Of a stretch of 64,000 nucleotides of DNA, positions 30,098 through 39,804 are shown piece by piece (the first letter of the stretch is position 1; each line of letters begins with the position of its first letter). The notes under the pieces are model-generated. The model made no database searches. It was not told the DNA's origin and saw only the letters and a program-made list of their open reading frames with translations. This DNA comes from Stentor roeselii (taxonomy: Eukaryota > Ciliophora > Heterotrichea > Heterotrichida > Stentoridae). Made by a program: the position numbers and the translations under genes. The DNA lies in assembly GCA_006503475.1 (NCBI GenBank), contig RSEH01000241.1, forward strand, positions 1-64,000, in the 5' to 3' direction.

Positions 30098-30913
30098 TTA
30101 TATATCTTGTGTGTTTATCGGTAACTTTCCACCTCTGATGTCCAGGTTAAAAGCTTCAGTTTTCCTTGTCATATACTCAGAAAATTTTGCATCTCCTAAA
30201 ATAATCCTCATGAAAAACTCTTGTTTATCATTTTGTGAATCAACTTTTTTTTTAAATTTTTCATCTATTTGATAAAGATTTTCAAGTTTTGTCATCTCAT
30301 CTCGGGTTAAGTCCTCATAATACTTTTCAACTTGATCATAACATTTGAAGATATATTTATGTCTGCATTTTCCTTGACAAACTTTAAGATTTGAAGGTAA
30401 AAAGCCTTTTAAATGATCTATTTCATGACTGATGACTCGAGCAGTGAACCCAAAAAAATCTTTAATTTTTTCAATAAAGTTCACGTCTTTATAAATGACT
30501 TGAACAGCGAGAGGTCTTGTGATAGTAAAGTAAAGAGCTGGAAGAATCGAGCATTCTTCTTCTTTTGTATCAGTTTCTGTTGCCTCTCGTTTAATTTTAG
30601 GGTTTATCATCACTTCGTAGTCGGACAAGGACGACTTGTACCCTTCCCATTGGTCGTCGATTAGGGTCTTGTTGTAGACTAGGACTGCGTTTCGTTGATG
30701 GATTAAAGGACTTGATAGAGCTGCAAGACCGTTGGACGATGCTGTCATTTGAAGAGAAGGAATGTCGTGAAGAAGGAGCTTACGTGATAGAGATTCTACT
30801 TCAAATGTTTTATTGTTCAAGGTTTGACCGTGCTTTAGACCTAAACGGATCAGCGGGTAGACTTTCGGAATTGTCATCTGTGATAATTTTTCTGAAAAAG
30901 TCTTTCGCACCAT
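30098..30913 (-). CDS. Divergent peptide deformylase-like protein
   Basis: 271 residues. All three deformylase blocks are present but altered. Motif 1 is NGLAALSS at 61-68 (usual GxGLAAPQ; the PQ is missing, including the oxyanion Gln). Motif 2 is EECSILP at 119-125 with the metal-ligand Cys121. Motif 3 is HEIDH at 163-167, intact, with catalytic Glu164 and metal-ligand His163 and His167. Metal binding should be possible, but activity is uncertain. Deformylases remove the formyl group from N-terminal Met in organelles and bacteria. No clear transit peptide is seen beyond a basic N-terminus (MVRKTFSEKL). The C-terminal 100 residues are an unusual helical extension. Converges with the lyase gene, 76 bp between stops. 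Confidence 0.72.
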   Translation of the reverse strand: MVRKTFSEKLSQMTIPKVYPLIRLGLKHGQTLNNKTFEVESLSRKLLLHDIPSLQMTASSNGLAALSSPLIHQRNAVLVYNKTLIDDQWEGYKSSLSDYEVMINPKIKREATETDTKEEECSILPALYFTITRPLAVQVIYKDVNFIEKIKDFFGFTARVISHEIDHLKGFLPSNLKVCQGKCRHKYIFKCYDQVEKYYEDLTRDEMTKLENLYQIDEKFKKKVDSQNDKQEFFMRIILGDAKFSEYMTRKTEAFNLDIRGGKLPINTQDI

Positions 30914-31311
30914 TTAGAATGTTAAAGTTTATATTAATTAAGTGTCCTATTTAAAGGATTTTAAATTTTAGATGATTTTTATTAGATTAAGTCCTGGAAG
31001 TTTTAGAGATTTTTAGTATTTTTAAATTTTCTGATAATTTCTAAGGATCTTCAGTAGGTGCTTCCTACTGATATTCAAAACCTTGCAAAATAATCAATCA
31101 AAATTAATCATTTCCAACCTCCTAAAAAAATCATTAATTCCTCAATTTCAAACCACCCTAAACCCAAATCCAATCAAAAAAACCCTAAAATTTCAAAAAT
31201 CAATCCAATTTCCCTAAACTCCCTAAACCTCCCATTTTCTCCCGAAACCCATCAAACCTTATTCACTCCTCCAATTTGAGTCGTACATTCAATTCCCAAT
31301 CACTATAAAAA
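30914..31311. other. Divergent intergenic region with A/C-rich leader
   Basis: 398 bp. The right part (about 31080-31300) is strongly G-poor and A/C-rich on the plus strand, with scattered CCCTAAA-like words, and leads into the PKA gene. The words are not in tandem, so this is not a telomeric array. No ORF or RNA seen. Confidence 0.45.
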
Positions 31312-32280
31312 ATGGCCAGGAAGTACACGCTAAGCGAGTTAGAAATCCTTCAAACTCTAGGAACCGGTAATAGCCACTAAGGATCTTTCGGTCGAGTAAA
31401 GTTATGCAAGATAAAAGCGACAGGTCAATACGTAGCCTTGAAAATCTTAAAAAAAGCAGAAATTCTGCGTTTGAAGCAAGTAGATCACGTGATTTCCGAA
31501 TTTTCAATTCTGCGTATGTGCAATCATCCTTTTATAGTAAACTTAACAGGCTGGACACAAGACGAGCGTTACTTATACATCGCTCTCGAGTACATAGCAG
31601 GAGGAGAGCTCTTCACTTACCTTCGCAACATCGGGCGACTAGAAAGCAACCACAGTCGTCTTTACGCCTCTCAAATAACTCTAATGTTCGAGTACCTCCA
31701 CTCAATGAACGTCATCTACCGCGACCTGAAGCCTGAAAACCTGCTGATCAACCCAGACGGTTATTTAAAATTAACAGATTTTGGCTTTGCGAAGGTAGTC
31801 GAAGGCAGAACTTATACTTTATGTGGAACTCCTGAATACCTTGCCCCAGAAATACTTCTGAACAAAGGGCATGGAAAACCTGTGGACTGGTGGACTCTTG
31901 GAATCATTATTTATGAGATGCTTGCTGGAATTGACCCTTTTTCAGATGAAGACCCGATGAGTATTTATCAGAAGATTTTAAGAGGAAAGGTGAAATTTCC
32001 AAGAAACTTTGATAAAAATGCGAAAAGTCTTGTGAAGCATATTTTGGTGGCTGATTTGACGAAAAGATATGGAAATTTGAAAAATGGAGTGAATGATATA
32101 AAAAATCATCGATGGTTCGCAGGACTTGACTGGACTCGAGTTGTTTCAAAGGTCATTGAAATGCCGTATAAGCCACCTGTGAAGTCAGCAAGTGATACTT
32201 CGAACTTTCCGAGATATCCTGACTCGGCGACTCTGTCGCCTCCTATAAAGCAAAGTGATGACCCGTTCTTGAATTGGTAG
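31312..32280 (+). CDS. cAMP-dependent protein kinase catalytic subunit (two exons)
   Basis: Splicing the 15-nt intron 31367-31381 restores the glycine loop GTGSFGRV (17-24) and gives 317 residues. AGC kinase of PKA type: catalytic Lys39 in VALKIL, YRDLKPEN with Asp133, DFGFAK with Asp151, the activation loop RTYTLCGTPEY with phosphorylatable Thr164, APEI, and PVDWWTLG. The tail ends in DDPFLNW, an FxxF/hydrophobic-motif-like end close to the PKA FxxF terminus. The protein is all catalytic core with a very short N-terminus. In ciliates PKA controls ciliary beating and swimming response. Start MARKYT follows TATAAAAA. Confidence 0.92.
31367..31381 (+). other. 15-nt intron
   Basis: GTAATAGCCACTAAG, phase 1, splitting a Gly codon inside the kinase glycine-rich loop. 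The exact GTGSFGRV reading after removal is strong independent proof of the intron borders. Confidence 0.95.
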
Positions 32281-32299
32281 TTAGTTAAAACAGAGTAAT

Positions 32300-33313
32300 T
32301 TAGAAAATCTGGATTCGCTTTTTTGTACGCTTTTGAATTGGGTCTTCTAAGGGTTTCTTTGGAGGGATTAAAGAGGATAGAACTGGCTTTTTGAACTCTT
32401 GAAGGTAGGGAGTGTTCACTAGGGATAAGGCGAGACTGAATGGTTTTGATGTTGAAAAAAATTGCTTGGATTTCATCTTTGGAAGGAATTTTTTAGAGGA
32501 TTGGGAAAGACCTAAAAGTGAGTTTCTTTTGATTAAACTGTTTTGAGACTTTATGTTAATTGATGACTTGGATTCTGAGACTTGTTTTAACTTTGGTGGG
32601 GAATCGATTGATGAATTTTTCAGTTTTGAAGTTCTTGACTTGGGATGGGGAGACCTTACTGGAAGGATTTTAGGGATTTTTACCGATTTGATTTTTTTCC
32701 TTTTTTTATCTTTTGAACTAGAAATCACTGACTGGACTGGATTTTCACTCATCACTATCGTTACATTATTTTCTGGTAAAATTGACAGATCACGAGAACT
32801 TCCAGGATTAACTAAAGAACTCTTATCCAAATCATTCAAACAAACCAAAACTTCAACTTTTGACTCAAAAACCTCAGAACTATTATCGATTTGTTCCCCA
32901 GAATTTTTTAAATCAAAAAACGCGGGGATATCCCCAGAGAGTCCTCCAATTCCTGAAATATTTTCTTTTTCGATGACTGAAATATTATCAAACTCAAAAT
33001 CGTTGATTTTTCCGTTTTTAACTTGCTCAATTTTTCCTTCTTCCTGGTCTTCCCAAGTGATTTCGTTGGGTTTTGGGAAGGTCGGAGTCGGTTCATTATA
33101 TTTAAGGTTAGGAAAAATCTGAGGGAAACAATTTTGGTTCAGTTTAAAAGCCGAGTCTATGTTTTTTTCAAGTTCTTCTGTGCGAAAGATGCTGATTAAT
33201 GCTGGTTTCAAGAAGTTCGGGTTTGATTTTTTTGACTCGAAAGGACTTGACTGCTGGATTGTTTTAGAAGATTGACCTGGTGATGATTGAGTTTTACGAT
33301 TCTTGTATTCCAT
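32300..33313 (-). CDS. Disordered Ser/Lys-rich hypothetical protein
   Basis: 337 residues, low complexity, rich in Ser, Lys, Asn and Pro, with many S/TP and basic stretches (KDKKRKKIKS, RTKKRIQIF at the end). No folded domain, signal peptide or membrane helix seen. The C-terminal 60 residues are basic and may bind nucleic acid or microtubules, which is inference. Converges with the PKA gene, 19 bp between stops. Confidence 0.65.
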   Translation of the reverse strand: MEYKNRKTQSSPGQSSKTIQQSSPFESKKSNPNFLKPALISIFRTEELEKNIDSAFKLNQNCFPQIFPNLKYNEPTPTFPKPNEITWEDQEEGKIEQVKNGKINDFEFDNISVIEKENISGIGGLSGDIPAFFDLKNSGEQIDNSSEVFESKVEVLVCLNDLDKSSLVNPGSSRDLSILPENNVTIVMSENPVQSVISSSKDKKRKKIKSVKIPKILPVRSPHPKSRTSKLKNSSIDSPPKLKQVSESKSSINIKSQNSLIKRNSLLGLSQSSKKFLPKMKSKQFFSTSKPFSLALSLVNTPYLQEFKKPVLSSLIPPKKPLEDPIQKRTKKRIQIF

Positions 33314-34107
33314 TATTTGGGAATGGTCTCAATTTTATTAAGTTTTTGATAATATTTAGAGAAAGTAGGGATTTCATGTTTTGGATGAAAAGGATCAAAA
33401 GGATCAAAAGTGGTTTGGATGGAAGATGGATTAATTTTATGGTTTTGATTGCAAGATTCTTTGGGAGAGTTAGGGAATTAGAGAAGGTGGTGGATTTTAT
33501 GTTTTTGGATTTATGGTTTTTATGGGATTGATTTGGCTTGAAGATTAGATGATTGGGTTCGAAAATTGTTTATTAAGGAGTGAGAGTTTTAATTAAGGAG
33601 GGTTGTTTAGTAGAAAGCGAATTAAGATATATATCTTGAATATTAAGAAATTGAAGCAGTGGTGAAAGACTCTATTTTATATTTATGTATAACCTTTATT
33701 TGAGATCTTTCTCTTGTTCACTTTCTTGAGATATTCTGATTTTCCTACCAGGGACTTATAAGCTAAACTTTAATAAAAGTTTTATTATTTGAACTTAAAA
33801 TTATTTATAAGCTAGGAATATCGCCTACAAGCATTTCACTAGAAACAAGATTACTCTAAATAACTTAGCTCCTAAGATACGATAACTATATAATTCCTTG
33901 AAAAAGCAAGATCTTACACTTAAACCTTTTATAAACTATATAAACTTTCTCAATTTATAAACATCTTCTATCACTAAATAACCAACCAACAAATTAAAAA
34001 TCCCTAAACCTACATATCCCAAATCATTAATAAATCACTTAAACCACTAAAAACTTCCTCAAAAAACCAAAATCCTTTCCCTAAAATTTCCTAATGAATC
34101 TTTAACA
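33314..34107. other. Intergenic region with opposed base skew
   Basis: 794 bp between two minus-strand genes. 33314-33620 is G/T-rich on the plus strand, as expected for the leader of the minus gene ending at 33313. By contrast, about 33830-34100 is A/C-rich on the plus strand, the look of a plus-strand leader, although no plus-strand gene follows. No ORF or RNA identified. Confidence 0.4.
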
Positions 34108-37100
34108 TTATTCAAACTCCTCATCCTTATTCCCAAAGTTCAAAAGTTCCACAGTTTCCACTTTTTTCTCCTTACTTGGAAAAACAACAGCAGACCTAAA
34201 AACTTTAGCATCAGCAAAACTCGAATCAAAAATACTACTAAGAGACTCTCCATCACTATCACTTTTCTTGGTACTAACAATACTTTCACTTCCAATCTCT
34301 CTGATTTCATCAGTGAACTGAATGGTTCCCTTTACCCGGTTGAGCCAAGGCGCTTCAGGTTTGCTTTTAACTGACTTGACTAAAAAGTTATCTAAAATGT
34401 TTTCCTCAATCACAAAGTCCATACTCGGCTTGATGCTTGTCGGGATACTGAAGCAAGGCCTTACAAGGACCGGGTGACAATCAGCGAGTTTAACTTGCCG
34501 AAGACAATTTTCAAAAGTAAGAAATTTGTTATTCACAAAAGGCAGAACTTCAATATCTGCCTTTTCCTCCAGATAAGCAGAAGAAGTACTCGGGTCGTAT
34601 TTAAAAGCTTCTAACATCAACGCCCTGGCTTCTTCTGACTCTTGAAGTGCAAGTTGAATAATTCCAATTAAAAGAACAACCTTTCCTCTATCAGCACCTT
34701 CAATGACATAAGAAAGTTCCTGTAAATGAATCAAGGCAGCTTCTAACTGATCAGACAATATATAACAAAGAGAAAGATTGTAAACTATCTGCAAGTTATC
34801 CTTCTCGTTATTCAGGTCTTCAGCAGGGGTGGTTCCTAAAGAAGCTTTATACTCGACTTTTGCCTTTTGATACTCGCAGATGTAAAAGTAATAAACTCCT
34901 TTCGCCCAGTGAATGTGCTTCGTGCTGAAAACGTGGCCTTCAGTGTGAAGTTGCATCAACTTTGAGAGTCTTGAAAGCTTTTTCATCAGGAAGGGCTTCA
35001 AATCGCTGGAGTCGATTGACTCGCTGATGATTGTCAGGAACTCCATGTCGAACTCGACTTTTTTGTCGAAGGAAATGTCTTGAGCGGACTTAAAGTCTTC
35101 TAAGGCACTTTGGAGTTGCTCGAGGAGAATGTAACTTTTTCCTCTTTGGATATATGCTTGAGGTGTTGGACGGATTGAGTTTGCGTTTGTGAAAGCTTTT
35201 ACTGCGTCTTCTATTGAACCTACTAGCATTAGAAGGTTACCTGCGTGCACGTGGACTATTGGGTCTTCGTGCTTGTTTACTATCATCTTTTGGAAGTCTT
35301 GGAATGCGGTTTGGGTGTCGTCAAGTAAAAATGCACATCTTCCTCTGTAATAATAAGGCTCTGATAGATTCTCATTCAGTTGAATAGCTATTGAAAAATC
35401 TTGCATTGCTTCTTTTATTAGTTTTAGCTGAGCATAACATAATCCACGAGTCATGAAATGAATAGGCATATTATCTTCAGCCTTATCTATTGCAGTCTCC
35501 AGGTCAGGAATAGCTTCGACAGGTCTTCCCATAAAATAAACCACAAGAGCTCTAAAATAATAAAGATCACTTTCAGAATCCCTAATAACAACAGCTTTAT
35601 CAAGCAAGAGCTTAGCACGATCAGCAAGTTTAACATTTCCAGCTTTCCTAGCAAGACAAAGATGAATAGCAGCCTGATAAGCTAAAGGTTCAATATTTTT
35701 GGGAAAGTCCCTCGCGGCTTCTTCCAACAAGTTCAAAGCATCACTAGGTTCTTTTTCAGCTCTAACAACAGCATTAGAAACCATAAGATTATACTTCGAA
35801 GCATTATCAAGTACTTGAATTTTTCCAGCAGTATTTAAATTCTTAACAGCCTGTTCATGTTTTTCAATAGAAGCGTATCCATATCCTCTAAAAGCGTAAC
35901 AATTTCCGATATACTCCTGAATTAACGGATGTTTCTTTTTAATAATTCTCGAAAGCAATGAAATCCCTTCTTTGAACTTTCTTTTCATTAAACAAAGAAT
36001 CGCATCGACATATCCTTTTAAAATTTTCTGTTCTTTTACCTCTAGTTCCAAGTCACTTGCTCTTTTAAAGGTGTACATTGCACCATAGTAGTCCTTTTGT
36101 TTGATTTTTATTGCACCGAGGTTGTAAATCGCGGCGCCAGTGTATTTTTTTTCGTTTACATCGAACTTCAGCACTTGCTCCAGGCATAAAGAAGCTTCTG
36201 TCAACTGCTCTTGGCTTAGCAATGCAAGAGCCTTGTAATAAAAAACTTCTGCATCTTCGCTGTTGAACTTTAAAGCTTCTTCCAGGTCGATTAAGCTTTT
36301 TTCGTAGTCCTGGAGCTCGAATAGAAGCTTTGCTCGTCGGACTAGACCTGAAAATCCTGTGCTTGGAATTTGCCCTGCTTGGGAAAAGGCTTTTAAGGCA
36401 CTTTTTTGGTCGCCCATTCCTAAAAAAGCGTCTCCGAGACCTAAAAATGCGGAACCTTCTGTTTTATTTAAACTTATTGCCCGGGAAAAGTCTTGTAAGG
36501 CTTTTTCCCATTTCATTTGTTGGCTGTATAGTTGACCTCGGGTCACGAAACCTTCTGAGAACTTTGGAAACTTTAAGAGACCTTTGCTTAGTTGTCGAAT
36601 TGCGGTTTCGTAGTCGCTTAGTTGCGCGAAACACATTGCGAGGACTATGTAAACTTTTTTATCGTATAGAGGATTTTCGTGGACTAGCTGAAGCAGGTCA
36701 GGAATAGCTATTTTAAATTCATTAGAATTCATAGCACAAGTGGCTCTTTGAAGTAGAGCTTCAGGGTTATTCGGTTCTTCTTTAAGAATTCGAGTCCAAA
36801 GAGCTGTAGCACCCTGATAATCAAGTCCCTTCATATCCTCCTTTGCCTTTTCAGTCCAAGCAAGAATCACTTCACGTTTATATCTAAGATCTTTGAAATC
36901 TTCAGGTCCAGGATGCCCGCTGACAAGTTTGCTGGTAGATTTCAAATTTCTGCTTCTAAGACTTGTGCTTTTATGACGTGATCTCGGTGAAACCTCTACA
37001 ACTGAAGTAGGTTTGTACTTTTCAACCGATAGACTTCTGCCTTTTGGAGAGGATGATGAGATTTCTTGATAACAACTGAAAGATTTGTTCACTCTTGGAG

Positions 37101-37215
37101 AAAACTTGCGCTGTGGACGTGAAACTGAAGGTTGGGTGCTTTTGTACCTTACTCGGTTTATACTGTGGACTATTATCGAACCGGTGTTGGACTGGACTGA
37201 GTTACGAGTCTCCAT
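34108..37215 (-). CDS. Large TPR protein
   Basis: 1,035 residues. A basic Ser-rich N-terminus (1-100) is followed from about 115 to 880 by an almost continuous array of TPR-type helix pairs, for example GLDYQGATALWTRILKEEPN, EKALQDFSRAISLN and EAMQDFSIAIQLNENLSEP, with the usual A8/G-Y11/A20/P32 spacing. The C-terminal 120 residues are acidic and disordered. The array length recalls TTC-type ciliary TPR proteins such as intraflagellar transport or axoneme assembly scaffolds, but I cannot name an orthologue. Its start codon lies 65 nt downstream of the stop of the TTLL gene on the same strand. Confidence 0.82.
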   Translation of the reverse strand: METRNSVQSNTGSIIVHSINRVRYKSTQPSVSRPQRKFSPRVNKSFSCYQEISSSSPKGRSLSVEKYKPTSVVEVSPRSRHKSTSLRSRNLKSTSKLVSGHPGPEDFKDLRYKREVILAWTEKAKEDMKGLDYQGATALWTRILKEEPNNPEALLQRATCAMNSNEFKIAIPDLLQLVHENPLYDKKVYIVLAMCFAQLSDYETAIRQLSKGLLKFPKFSEGFVTRGQLYSQQMKWEKALQDFSRAISLNKTEGSAFLGLGDAFLGMGDQKSALKAFSQAGQIPSTGFSGLVRRAKLLFELQDYEKSLIDLEEALKFNSEDAEVFYYKALALLSQEQLTEASLCLEQVLKFDVNEKKYTGAAIYNLGAIKIKQKDYYGAMYTFKRASDLELEVKEQKILKGYVDAILCLMKRKFKEGISLLSRIIKKKHPLIQEYIGNCYAFRGYGYASIEKHEQAVKNLNTAGKIQVLDNASKYNLMVSNAVVRAEKEPSDALNLLEEAARDFPKNIEPLAYQAAIHLCLARKAGNVKLADRAKLLLDKAVVIRDSESDLYYFRALVVYFMGRPVEAIPDLETAIDKAEDNMPIHFMTRGLCYAQLKLIKEAMQDFSIAIQLNENLSEPYYYRGRCAFLLDDTQTAFQDFQKMIVNKHEDPIVHVHAGNLLMLVGSIEDAVKAFTNANSIRPTPQAYIQRGKSYILLEQLQSALEDFKSAQDISFDKKVEFDMEFLTIISESIDSSDLKPFLMKKLSRLSKLMQLHTEGHVFSTKHIHWAKGVYYFYICEYQKAKVEYKASLGTTPAEDLNNEKDNLQIVYNLSLCYILSDQLEAALIHLQELSYVIEGADRGKVVLLIGIIQLALQESEEARALMLEAFKYDPSTSSAYLEEKADIEVLPFVNNKFLTFENCLRQVKLADCHPVLVRPCFSIPTSIKPSMDFVIEENILDNFLVKSVKSKPEAPWLNRVKGTIQFTDEIREIGSESIVSTKKSDSDGESLSSIFDSSFADAKVFRSAVVFPSKEKKVETVELLNFGNKDEEFE

Positions 37216-37280
37216 TTAAGTTATAACATGAATTATATTTCAGGAAATAACACCTGGGTGTGAATTATAGATCAAAGATA

Positions 37281-38864
37281 TTAGTTTAACAGTTCTAACC
37301 ATTTCTTCGACGAACAAACCGGAAACCCTGGAACTGTTAAAGACAAAGCTTCTTTCAACATCTCAGGAATCAGTTTTTCTAGCAACGGGGACGACAACTC
37401 AATACAAGGATTGGTATTACATTCAATAAGCCAAGGTTTAAAAGCCGAGTCAACAATAAAATCAAATCCAAAAATTTCAAAGCACCCACTCCTACCATTA
37501 GGATTAATTTTTTTCAAACAACTTTGAAGACAAACCTTGAGCTGTTCTTTTATTTCCTTTAAAATTCTTCCAAAGTCAAATCCAGGCACATCTTGAAAGA
37601 AACTCTCAAAATCATGGAAACTCATTTGATTGCCCTTCTCAAACTTGCTGTACTCTTTAGACTCTTTTTGAACAGCATTATTTGTCAAGTGAATAAAAAC
37701 GTCTGTCAACGAAGAGTCTTCCAACGAGAACTGGTTTGAAGAAGTCCGAATGTAACCCTGTTCATAAATGAAACATTTGAGAGGACTGGTGACTAACACC
37801 CAGACCCGGATATCAAATTTTCTAGATGAGATCAGCAAAGGACTTTCAATGTACTTCTGCACAATATAAGTCCCCCGACGTGACTTTTTCATTGCTTTCC
37901 CTGATATAAACTCACTCATCAAGGACTTAAAGCCAGCCAATGAGTTAAAAATTTGAATGCCCCTACCCCGGTTATTATCAGAAGGTTTAATAAGCCAAAC
38001 ATTACTTCCCGTAAAATGCGTTAAAGGCAGTTCAGGTTTATTTTTCATGTCTTTGTTAATCAAACTTCTAAAAAAATGAACAAAAGTGTTTAACTGACTG
38101 TTCAATTTCTTCGATTTCAAGTCAATCACAAAAGTCGCAGGGACAATCTGCGTCAATTCAATATCATTCGCTTCGCAATGACTTGAAAGGTTTCGAAACA
38201 AGCTAAATTTATTCGAAATTTCTGAATGATACTCGAAATGATTCAAAATCTGAGGACTGGTCCCTGCTCCAAGCTTCCTAAAAATCATATTTTTCAGAAA
38301 AGGCTGCCAAATGAAATTCGCTTCAAAGAGATTCAAAGAATTCCCTTCAATCCAGTCAGTATTCTGCAAAATAATCTTCTTTATCAATTTCGAGTTATTC
38401 CCTGGAAATACCAAAAACTTGAAATTTTTTACAGGTTCTTGTTTTGATGTTTCAATGAGAAGGTCTTTAGAATGAGTAAATTTCGGTAAAATCAAGTCTT
38501 TTGTAGTGGATTCTGAAGTTTCTTGAACTTTTCCTTGAAGTGCTGTTCCTGTCGCTATGAAGTGATTCAGTGATTTTGAAGGAAGACGGATTGGAACTGG
38601 AGAAATGCTGAATGAAGAAGAATGGTCAGAGGAGCAGATGCAGAAGTTCTTTGGTGGAAAAGAACCGTAAAAACCTTGAAGCTTGAAACGACGGCATCTT
38701 TTACAGATGTAAGGATGACGGATGTTAACACCCAGGTAACGTGTACGAGTTGTTAAAGCTGGAATTGGACTTTGCACTTCAGATGTCAGTCGTTTGTTAA
38801 GATTTGAAAGAAATTTACCGTCTAAAGTCAGACCTTTAATAGTTTTGGTTTCTTTTTTCATCAT
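37281..38864 (-). CDS. Tubulin-tyrosine-ligase-like (TTLL) enzyme
   Basis: 527 residues with the TTL-type ATP-grasp domain in the C-terminal 300. Landmarks are WLIKPSDNNRGRGI (about 288-302, ATP loop), FDIRVWVLV (about 347-355), HLTNNAVQ (about 391-398, metal/ATP contact) and WLIECNTNPCIE (about 480-491, metal-binding Glu and Asn). Such enzymes add Glu, Gly or Tyr chains to tubulin in axonemes and cortical microtubules. The NNRG wording is of glutamylase/glycylase type, but the subgroup cannot be fixed by eye. A basic N-terminal extension (1-130) contains a CxxC-rich segment (ICKRCRRF then FCICSSDHSS). Two tandem ATGs at the start. Confidence 0.9.
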   Translation of the reverse strand: MMKKETKTIKGLTLDGKFLSNLNKRLTSEVQSPIPALTTRTRYLGVNIRHPYICKRCRRFKLQGFYGSFPPKNFCICSSDHSSSFSISPVPIRLPSKSLNHFIATGTALQGKVQETSESTTKDLILPKFTHSKDLLIETSKQEPVKNFKFLVFPGNNSKLIKKIILQNTDWIEGNSLNLFEANFIWQPFLKNMIFRKLGAGTSPQILNHFEYHSEISNKFSLFRNLSSHCEANDIELTQIVPATFVIDLKSKKLNSQLNTFVHFFRSLINKDMKNKPELPLTHFTGSNVWLIKPSDNNRGRGIQIFNSLAGFKSLMSEFISGKAMKKSRRGTYIVQKYIESPLLISSRKFDIRVWVLVTSPLKCFIYEQGYIRTSSNQFSLEDSSLTDVFIHLTNNAVQKESKEYSKFEKGNQMSFHDFESFFQDVPGFDFGRILKEIKEQLKVCLQSCLKKINPNGRSGCFEIFGFDFIVDSAFKPWLIECNTNPCIELSSPLLEKLIPEMLKEALSLTVPGFPVCSSKKWLELLN

Positions 38865-39011
38865 AAATGTTGATTTATTGAGATTTTGAATAAGTTCAAT
38901 AACTTCTTTAGAAAATTTTAAATGTATTAAGTGAAAGTTGTTAATTTTTAAAGGTTTTGTTTAAGCGGCCGAGGATTCTTTTCCTTTTTTCAAATAAGAA
39001 ATAATCAAATA

Positions 39012-39797
39012 ATGAGACTTAGTGAAAAACCCAATCAAATTAAAAGAGTCTTCGTCAGTATCAGGGATAACAAGTCAGAACAAATAAAAAAACTCTCAAA
39101 TTCAAAACCACCTTTACAACCTTCCAAGTTCATTCGAAAAAAAACTGAAACTTCTCGAAGTCACACTCCTGAACAGCATTCATCAAGACCCGCTTCAATC
39201 GTTCCTAAAACTTCAAGTCGAAAGTCACTTTCTCCATATACAAGTGCTTCAGGATTGTTACAAGAAGCAAATATTCCTTGTAAAAACTATTCTAACTTGC
39301 TTTCTATTCATCAGATCACCAATGAGGATTCACTTTGCATGCCTTATGAACTTGAAACTGAAAAACCTAAACATAAACCTGTTCGAGGTTCAAGTAAATC
39401 AGCATTAAAGAAAGTTGACTTGACTCCAGGAATATTTTCGCAGAAACAAATAGTTTCTGAAAGTTTTTCAAAGAAAGAAAAAGAAAACTCGCGCTTTTTC
39501 ACATATTCAGGTTTCCATCCTGATGAAAGCACGACAGTTGCTTCAAGAACACCTTCTCCAGTCCTTCCTCCAAGAAATAACAGATGTTCAGCATTATCGC
39601 GAAACTTTAAAATAAATAAACAGATTTTCGCCCAAGAAGTAGAAAAACAAGGAAAAAATGAAGAAGTTAATCCATGGGGCAGTATTATGAGTGACTTGGA
39701 GCCAGTTCTCTCTTATAAAGACTTGTCTCCACATCCTTCTACTGTGAATAAACGAGTGCCAATTAAACTGACCAGAAGTAATCCTGGGATAATTTAA
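39012..39797 (+). CDS. Basic disordered hypothetical protein
   Basis: 261 residues, Ser/Pro/Lys-rich with many SP/TP sites and little predicted structure, no known domain. The end of this gene is 7 nt from the start codon of the following coiled-coil gene on the same strand. Composition suits a microtubule- or cortex-associated protein; there is no direct evidence. Confidence 0.65.
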   Translation: MRLSEKPNQIKRVFVSIRDNKSEQIKKLSNSKPPLQPSKFIRKKTETSRSHTPEQHSSRPASIVPKTSSRKSLSPYTSASGLLQEANIPCKNYSNLLSIHQITNEDSLCMPYELETEKPKHKPVRGSSKSALKKVDLTPGIFSQKQIVSESFSKKEKENSRFFTYSGFHPDESTTVASRTPSPVLPPRNNRCSALSRNFKINKQIFAQEVEKQGKNEEVNPWGSIMSDLEPVLSYKDLSPHPSTVNKRVPIKLTRSNPGII

Positions 39798-39804
39798 GTT
39801 ATAA

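Noticed and set aside
31080-31260. CCCTAAA-like words as telomeric repeat
   Set aside because: The words are scattered in A/C-rich DNA and not in tandem; the tract fits a gene leader.
39770-39804. Intron joining the genes ending at 39797 and starting at 39805
   Set aside because: The only GT-AG segment (21 nt) leads into a frame different from that of the second gene, and its length is unlike the 15-nt introns.
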